Below, one piece after another: positions 5,681 through 10,607 of a DNA stretch of 10,607 nt. Every line of letters starts with the position of its first letter. The stretch's first letter is position 1. The DNA is from Ornithomonoglobus_A sp045537455 (GTDB taxonomy: Bacteria; Bacillota; Clostridia; UBA1381): assembly GCA_045537455.1 (NCBI GenBank), contig JAZSPM010000089.1, forward strand, positions 1 through 10,607. The letters are read 5' to 3'. The notes below the pieces were generated by a model. The model was not told the DNA's origin. It searched no databases and saw only the letters and a list, made by a program, of their open reading frames with translations. The translations under genes were made by a program, and so were the position numbers.

Positions 5681-8600
5681 ATGTTAGAATTTAATAGCTT
5701 TGAAGCAATAAAAATCGGTCTTGCGTCTCCCGAAACGATTCTTAGCTGGTCATACGGTGAAGTCACAAAGCCCGAAACAATAAATTACCGTACACTAAAG
5801 CCTGAAAAAGACGGTCTTTTCTGTGAAAAGATATTCGGCCCTACAAAGGACTGGGAATGTCACTGCGGTAAATATAAGAAGATAAGATATAAAGGCAAGG
5901 TCTGCGAACGCTGCGGCGTTGAGGTTACAAAGTCAAAGGTAAGACGTGAAAGAATGGGACATATCGAGCTTGCAACGCCGGTATCGCACATCTGGTATTT
6001 TAAGGGTGTGCCGTCATCAATGGGTCTTATACTTGACTTGTCACCAAGACAGCTTGAAAAGGTTCTGTACTTTGCTTCATATATCGTAACAGACAAGGGT
6101 AAGTCAGACCTTATGCAAAATCAGGTGCTTTCAGAAAGAGAGTACAGAGAAGCATATGAAAAGTACGGCGATACCTTCACTGCATCAATGGGTGCAGAAG
6201 CAATAAAGGTATTGTTGGAGCAGATTGACCTTGAGTCACTTTCAAAGGAATTGAAGGAAGAGCTTGAGGCTGCTCAGGGACAGAAAAAGGCAAGAATTAT
6301 AAAGAGACTTGAAATTGTTGAAGCTTTCAGACTTTCAGGCAACCGTCCTGAATGGATGATTATGACAGTCGTTCCTGTAATTCCGCCGGAAATCCGTCCG
6401 ATGGTACAGCTTGACGGTGGACGTTTTGCAACGTCAGACCTGAACGATTTGTACAGACGTGTTATAAACAGAAACAACAGATTAAAGAGATTGTTAGAGC
6501 TTGGTGCTCCTGACATTATTATCAGAAACGAAAAGAGAATGCTTCAGGAAGCAGTTGATGCTCTTATCAACAACGGCCGTCGTGGCAGAACAGTAACAGG
6601 CCCGGGTAACAGACCGCTGAAGTCACTTTCAGATATGTTAAAGGGTAAGCAGGGACGATTCAGACAGAACTTGCTTGGTAAGCGTGTTGACTACTCAGGA
6701 CGTTCGGTTATCGTTGTTGGTCCTGAAATGAAGATTTATCAGTGCGGTCTGCCAAAGGAAATGGCAATCGAGCTGTTCAAGCCTTTCGTTATGAAGGAGC
6801 TTGTTTCAAGAAATCTTGCTCATAATATAAAGAGTGCAAAGAGAATGGTAGAGCGAGCAAAGCCGGAGGTATGGGACGTTCTTGAAGACGTTATCAAGGA
6901 GCATCCTGTACTGTTGAACCGTGCACCTACACTTCACAGACTTGGTATTCAGGCATTCGAGCCAAGACTTGTTGAAGGACGTGCATTGAAGCTTCATCCG
7001 CTTGTTTGTACAGCGTACAATGCTGACTTCGACGGTGACCAGATGGCGGTTCACGTACCGTTATCACCGGAGGCTCAGTCAGAAGCACGCTTCCTGATGC
7101 TTAGTGCCAACAACCTGTTGAAGCCGCAGGACGGTCATCCGGTTGCTGTTCCTACACAGGACATGATTCTTGGTTCATATTATCTGACACTTCACAGAGA
7201 GAACTATGCAGAGATAATCGACTCAATGATAGACAACGAGCCAAAATTAAATCTTCTTGCAGATACTCTTGCAAACGAAGCAGAGGAAAATATAGTTATA
7301 TACGATGAAGAACAGCCTATAAAGAGCTACACCTCAATGAGAGATGCTCTTCTTGATATCAAGGCTGACCCTGAGGTTCAGAAGAACGAGACAGATGTTC
7401 ATATTAATCCTATAACACTTGTTCTTCCGTCAGGAACTGTTCAGACTTCAGTTAACCGTGTACTTGATGTAGTAAAGAGATTTACAATCAAGACCTTCAC
7501 ATCGTTTGATGAAGCATTGCTTGCATACGAGAACAAGCAGGTAACACTTCACGAGCGTATAAGAGTTATAAACAAGAAGATGATAAACGGCGAATTAAAG
7601 AGCGGTCTTATCGAGGCTACTGTAGGACGTATTATCTTCAACAACAATATTCCTCAGAATATTGGTTATATCGAAAGAGAAACAGAGCATGATATGTTCC
7701 TGCTTGAGGTTGACGAAATGGTCGGCAAAAAGCAGCTTGGTAAGATTATCGACAGATGTATCAGAACCTACGGTACATCAATGACTGCCGATGTTCTTGA
7801 CAAGATAAAGGAAACAGGCTACAAGTTCTCAACAAGAAGTGCTATCACTGTTGCCGTTACGGACATTGAAGTTCCTGAAAAGAAAAAGGCAATCCTTGCA
7901 GATGCAGAAAATGAAGTCGAAAAAATCATGCAGAAGTACCGTATGGGTCTTCTTACAAACGAAGAGCGTTACGAGCAGGTTATTAAAATCTGGGCAAATG
8001 CTTCAGGTAAGGTTACAGACGCCATGATGGAAAACCTTGGCGAATTCAACCCGATATTCATGATGGCTGACTCAGGTGCCCGTGGTAGCGTTAACCAGAT
8101 TCGTCAGCTTGCAGCGATGCGTGGTCTTATGGCGGATACACAGGGTAGAACAGTCGAAATTCCTATCCGTGCTAACTTCCGAGAGGGACTTAATGTACTT
8201 GAGTACTTCATTTCATCTCACGGTGCACGTAAGGGTCTTACAGATACGGCTCTTAGAACTGCCGACTCAGGTTATCTTACACGTCGTCTTGTTGACGTAT
8301 CACAGGAGGTTATCGTTCACGAAATCGACTGTGGAACTACAGAGGGTGAATGGGTAACAGAAATCACAGACGGTAAGGAATCAATCGAGCCATTGAAGGA
8401 CAGAATCGTAGGCCGTACATCAATGCAGGATATTGTTCATCCTGAAACAGGTGTTACACTTGCATCGGCAGGCGAGCTGATTACAGACCTGCAGGCTGAT
8501 AAGATTATAAAAGCAGGTATCACAAAGGTTTATATAAGAAGCGTACTGAGATGTAAGTCAAAGACAGGTGTTTGTGCTAAGTGTTACGGTACAAACCTTG

Positions 8601-9481
8601 CTACAGGCGAGCTTGTAAACGTTGGTGAATCAGTAGGTATTATCGCAGCTCAGTCAATCGGTGAGCCGGGTACACAGCTTACAATGCGTACCTTCCACGC
8701 CGGCGGTGTTGCTTCGGGCAGCGATATTACACAGGGTCTTCCACGTATCGAGGAATTGTTTGAGGCAAGAAAGCCTAAGGGTCTTGCTATTATCTCAGAA
8801 ATCGGCGGTAAGGTTACTGTTTCGGATACAAAGAGAAAGCGTGAGGTTATCGTTACAAACGATGAAATCGGCGAAGCAAAGACTTATACAATTCCATACG
8901 GTTCAAGCATTAAGGTTCATGACGGTGACATTATCGAAGCCGGTGACGAGCTGACCGTAGGTTCAGTTAACCCTAACGACATCCTTGCTATCAAGGGTCC
9001 TCATGCGGTTCAGGTATATATTACAAGAGAAGTTCAGAGAACTTACCGTATGCAGGGTGTTGACATCAACGACAAGCACGTTGAGGTTATCACACGTCAG
9101 ATGCTGAGAAAAGTAAGAGTTGAGGAAGCAGGAGATACCGACCTTCTTATCGGTTCACTTGTTGATATGTTCGAGCTTGAAGAAGCAAACAAGAAGGTAG
9201 ATGCAAACGGCGGAGGTGCTCATGCAACTTCATCACCGGTTCTGCTTGGTATTACAAAGGCTTCACTTGCTACGGATTCGTTCTTGTCAGCTGCATCATT
9301 CCAGGAAACTACAAAGGTTCTTACAGAAGCAGCTATCAAGGGTAAGGTTGACCCGTTAATCGGTCTGAAAGAGAACGTAATTATCGGTAAGCTTATCCCT
9401 GCCGGAACAGGTATGAGTATGTATAAAGACATAAACATTACACTTGACGGCGAAGAAATCCCGAACGAAGATATTAAATAA
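5681..9481 (+). CDS. rpoC: DNA-directed RNA polymerase subunit beta'
   Basis: The 1266-aa beta' subunit carries the catalytic Mg2+ site of RNA polymerase. The N-terminal zinc site is C60, C62, C75 and C78. The switch-2/clamp segment GKQGRFRQNLLGKRVDYSGR lies at 322-341. The catalytic motif NADFDGDQM (447-455) has D449, D451 and D453. The region around GRTVEIPIRANFREG precedes the second zinc site, C884, C958, C965 and C968. The trigger loop includes GTQLTMRTFHAGG with M1002 and H1006. It is longer than B. subtilis RpoC (about 1199 aa), mainly through a stretch at about 510-605 between the YYLTLHRE segment and FDEALLAY, where B. subtilis has about 15 residues. The start follows GGAGG (5669-5673) with 7-nt spacing. 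A strong terminator follows directly, so the operon ends here and does not continue into rpsL-rpsG. Confidence 0.97.
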   Translation: MLEFNSFEAIKIGLASPETILSWSYGEVTKPETINYRTLKPEKDGLFCEKIFGPTKDWECHCGKYKKIRYKGKVCERCGVEVTKSKVRRERMGHIELATPVSHIWYFKGVPSSMGLILDLSPRQLEKVLYFASYIVTDKGKSDLMQNQVLSEREYREAYEKYGDTFTASMGAEAIKVLLEQIDLESLSKELKEELEAAQGQKKARIIKRLEIVEAFRLSGNRPEWMIMTVVPVIPPEIRPMVQLDGGRFATSDLNDLYRRVINRNNRLKRLLELGAPDIIIRNEKRMLQEAVDALINNGRRGRTVTGPGNRPLKSLSDMLKGKQGRFRQNLLGKRVDYSGRSVIVVGPEMKIYQCGLPKEMAIELFKPFVMKELVSRNLAHNIKSAKRMVERAKPEVWDVLEDVIKEHPVLLNRAPTLHRLGIQAFEPRLVEGRALKLHPLVCTAYNADFDGDQMAVHVPLSPEAQSEARFLMLSANNLLKPQDGHPVAVPTQDMILGSYYLTLHRENYAEIIDSMIDNEPKLNLLADTLANEAEENIVIYDEEQPIKSYTSMRDALLDIKADPEVQKNETDVHINPITLVLPSGTVQTSVNRVLDVVKRFTIKTFTSFDEALLAYENKQVTLHERIRVINKKMINGELKSGLIEATVGRIIFNNNIPQNIGYIERETEHDMFLLEVDEMVGKKQLGKIIDRCIRTYGTSMTADVLDKIKETGYKFSTRSAITVAVTDIEVPEKKKAILADAENEVEKIMQKYRMGLLTNEERYEQVIKIWANASGKVTDAMMENLGEFNPIFMMADSGARGSVNQIRQLAAMRGLMADTQGRTVEIPIRANFREGLNVLEYFISSHGARKGLTDTALRTADSGYLTRRLVDVSQEVIVHEIDCGTTEGEWVTEITDGKESIEPLKDRIVGRTSMQDIVHPETGVTLASAGELITDLQADKIIKAGITKVYIRSVLRCKSKTGVCAKCYGTNLATGELVNVGESVGIIAAQSIGEPGTQLTMRTFHAGGVASGSDITQGLPRIEELFEARKPKGLAIISEIGGKVTVSDTKRKREVIVTNDEIGEAKTYTIPYGSSIKVHDGDIIEAGDELTVGSVNPNDILAIKGPHAVQVYITREVQRTYRMQGVDINDKHVEVITRQMLRKVRVEEAGDTDLLIGSLVDMFELEEANKKVDANGGGAHATSSPVLLGITKASLATDSFLSAASFQETTKVLTEAAIKGKVDPLIGLKENVIIGKLIPAGTGMSMYKDINITLDGEEIPNEDIK

Positions 9482-9485
9482 AATC

Positions 9486-9518
9486 AGGCGGCTAAGCAGT
9501 ATGTTTAGCCGCCTTTTT
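9486..9518 (+). terminator. Intrinsic terminator of rpoBC
   Basis: A perfect 10-bp GC-rich stem AGGCGGCTAA (9486-9495) / TTAGCCGCCT (9505-9514) with a 9-nt loop runs into TTTTT (9514-9518). It starts 5 nt after the rpoC stop codon. Confidence 0.93.
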
Positions 9519-9606
9519 CCCTATAACTCGATTTTCTGTGGAACGGACTTATCGTTGAAATCTCAAAGAGAAATTGAATTGTAAAGGCATTTTTATATGC
9601 ATAATT
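9519..9606. other. Spacer between the rpoC terminator and the mobile element
   Basis: No gene is visible. TGTGGAAC (9537-9544) is an inverted match to GTTCCACA (9621-9628), 76 bp away. A TTTTATAT at 9591 may be a decayed copy of the array box. A short GCAT/ATGC hairpin spans 9587-9600. Confidence 0.4.
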
Positions 9607-9623
9607 GGTTGTGTTGCAAAGTT
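9607..9623. repeat. Candidate left terminal inverted repeat of an insertion sequence
   Basis: GGTTGTGTTGCAAAGTT differs at one base from the GGTTCTGTTGCAAAGTT type of end that I recall for IS6-family elements such as IS1216 and IS240. It sits 6 bp before the first box of the array. The matching right end is outside the window and no target duplication can be tested. The comparison is from memory and the downstream transposase does not look like a typical IS6 protein, so this could be a relic of another element or chance. Confidence 0.4.
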
Positions 9624-9628
9624 CCACA

Positions 9629-9993
9629 CATTATAAACAATATTAGAGGTTTTATAAAAACTGTCAAAAGTTTTATAAAATCTCTTTTGTTTTTATAAAA
9701 CCGATTATAAAAAATCCTTATTCTTTTATAAAAGATTGCAGAAGATTTATAAAAAATATTTATACTTTTATAAATCATTGACCGACTTTTTATAAAATCA
9801 AACACGGATTTTTATAATTTTACCGCTGACCTTTTATAATTTCAGGGATAACCTTTTCTAAAACTAATGCCGACTTTTTATAAAAGTTGCTTGATTATTT
9901 TATAATTTCAGCTCCAGTGTTTTATAATTTCTGTCCTACTCTTTTATAAATAGTTGCCGATGTTTTATAATAGATGTCCGTTCTTTTATAAAA
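9629..9993. repeat. Phased array of 18 TTTTATAA boxes at 21-22-bp spacing
   Basis: Boxes aligned on TTTTATAA start at 9629, 9650, 9671, 9691, 9703, 9724, 9745, 9766, 9788, 9810, 9832, 9854, 9876, 9898, 9920, 9942, 9963 and 9984. Fourteen are exact; those at 9629, 9703, 9745 and 9854 have one or two mismatches. The steps are 20-22 bp, with eight consecutive steps of exactly 22, and one short step of 12 (9691 to 9703). Two subtypes occur: the palindromic TTTTATAAAA and TTTTATAATTTC, the latter containing a TATAAT hexamer. The 12-14-bp spacers are mostly unlike each other. Coding is unlikely because 22 is not a multiple of three. This is not a normal CRISPR: the repeat is too short. Iteron-like protein binding, phased bent DNA, multiple transposase sites or a non-coding RNA locus remain open. 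Confidence 0.9.
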
Positions 9994-10011
9994 ACTGTTA
10001 GAAATGCCGAT

Positions 10012-10040
10012 TTGACAATATTTGCATACTTTTATATAAT
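10012..10040 (+). promoter_or_regulatory. Perfect consensus promoter of the transposase gene
   Basis: TTGACA (10012-10017) and TATAAT (10035-10040) are both perfect and 17 bp apart. The start should be near 10047. The -10 box lies inside TTTTATATAAT (10030-10040), a near-copy of the array box 46 bp after the last unit. A perfect promoter is unusual for a transposase gene, which is normally weakly expressed, and suggests repression in cis or trans. Confidence 0.88.
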
Positions 10041-10069
10041 ATAAGTATCGAAAAAGGGGGTGTATAGGT

Positions 10070-10607
10070 ATGCACTTGAGCAAATTAATGGAAAAATATC
10101 CTAAAATAGATAAAAGGTTAAAAGAATTAAAAAAAGAATTAAAATCCTTGTCAAAAGAAGACTTGGCGTGGGTGTTAAAGGGCTTTTTGCCACCCGAGAA
10201 AAAGCCAACCCGACCACCAACAGATTATGAAATCTTTATTGACAAATATGGGTTAAAACCTGCGTGTCCTTATTGCACGAGTCGATTGTATCACCCACAC
10301 GGGTTAGACGATTATGGAAAACCCCGATATAAGTGCAGAAAATGTGGGAAAACTTATACCATAATGACAGGTACTTTTGCAGATAAATCTACATTCCCCC
10401 TACCTGTGCAGATTGCAGTAATCAACTATACTTTAATGGGGTTATCCTTATCCGCTTGTCGGCGTAATTTAGAGGTTGACTACGGGTGGCATACCTCAGA
10501 AGGCACAATCTTGCTATACAGACATAAGTTCTTAAAAGCCCTTTTAGAACACTATGGAATGCCGAAATTGTCGGGAGTAGTTCAAATTGACGAGACCTAT
10601 TTCAGGG
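10070..10607 (+). CDS. Zinc-ribbon DDE-type transposase, 5' part, IS1595-like
   Basis: The frame is open for 179 residues and runs off the window edge, so the C-terminal half is missing. A lysine-rich N-terminus (about 1-50) may be helical. A zinc ribbon follows with C66, C69, C89 and C92 (PACPYC and YKCRKCGKTY). Next is MTGTFADKSTFPLP (99-112), matching the tGT...K.PL segment after the ribbon in IS1595/ISXO2-type transposases, then a helical region (about 113-165). The sequence LSGVVQIDETYF (167-178) holds D174, the probable first catalytic acid. The start has AAGGGGG at about 10054-10060 with about 9 nt to ATG. The family is inferred from domain order; an IS6-related or other DDE family is possible, since VQIDETYF resembles WxxDETY of IS6. 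The remaining catalytic residues cannot be checked. Confidence 0.82.
   Translation, partial: MHLSKLMEKYPKIDKRLKELKKELKSLSKEDLAWVLKGFLPPEKKPTRPPTDYEIFIDKYGLKPACPYCTSRLYHPHGLDDYGKPRYKCRKCGKTYTIMTGTFADKSTFPLPVQIAVINYTLMGLSLSACRRNLEVDYGWHTSEGTILLYRHKFLKALLEHYGMPKLSGVVQIDETYFR

Larger units (their letters stand above)
9607..10607 (+). mobile_element. Partial insertion sequence with a long non-coding left end
   Basis: The proposed element starts at the candidate terminal repeat and contains the phased box array, a consensus promoter and the transposase gene, which is cut by the window edge. The left boundary is uncertain; the transposase alone is the solid evidence. It lies about 90 bp past the rpoC terminator, a neutral place for an insertion. 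If the boundary is right, the non-coding left end is about 460 bp, far longer than in compact insertion sequences. Confidence 0.5.

Noticed and set aside
9593..9805. Minus-strand open frame of 70 codons with FIK/FYK heptad-like repeats across the array
   Set aside because: The apparent seven-residue periodicity comes from the 21-bp part of the array. The rest of the array has a 22-bp period and breaks the frame, there is no ribosome binding site, and the box pattern continues beyond the frame.
9629..9993. CRISPR array
   Set aside because: Boxes of 8-12 bp and spacers of 12-14 bp are far below CRISPR dimensions, and no cas gene is present in the window.
1..10607. parS or Noc-binding palindromes near noc
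   Set aside because: I looked for TGTTnCACGTGAAACA-like and ATTTCCCGGGAAAT-like sites by eye and saw none.

Overview
The window looks like a chromosomal segment of a low-GC Firmicute, most likely a Ruminococcaceae/Oscillospirales gut-type organism. The grounds are Firmicutes-type RpoB and RpoC, a Noc-type ParB homologue, Gram-positive Shine-Dalgarno sites, AT-rich spacers and a small five-cysteine protein of a kind I associate with ruminococci. The taxon is an inference from these features, not a database result.

Layout. Positions 30-205 hold an extended -10 promoter and a folded leader in front of noc (206-1009, +). The noc terminator at 1013-1045 is shared with a convergent small Cys-rich gene (1034-1222, -). 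That gene has its own near-consensus promoter at 1457-1485 on the minus strand and a 228-nt leader. The leader holds a long-range pseudoknot and, directly in front of the ribosome binding site, an intrinsic terminator, so it has the architecture of a riboswitch or attenuator. From 1605 to 1839 lie a perfect 26-bp palindrome over the -35 box of the rpoB promoter, the promoter itself and a roughly 190-nt leader. rpoB (1840-5628) and rpoC (5681-9481) form a two-gene operon that ends in a strong terminator at 9486-9518. The usual Firmicutes neighbours (rplJ-rplL upstream, rpsL-rpsG downstream) are absent.

Downstream of rpoC is a partial mobile element. A candidate terminal repeat (9607-9623) is followed by an array of 18 short AT-rich boxes (consensus TTTTATAA) placed every 21-22 bp from 9629 to 9993. 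Then come a perfect TTGACA-N17-TATAAT promoter and the 5' part of a zinc-ribbon DDE-type transposase gene (10070 to the window end, cut by the edge). The array is the most unusual object here: short near-identical boxes, mostly different 12-14-bp spacers, and helical phasing of two turns per unit.

How the parts relate. RpoB and RpoC together form the RNA polymerase catalytic centre. Noc is a CTP-switch DNA-binding protein linked to nucleoid occlusion. The Cys-rich protein has no known function, but its leader suggests ligand- or metal-dependent expression. The best candidates for undescribed biology are the phased box array with its transposase and the pseudoknotted leader RNA on the minus strand at 1286-1450.
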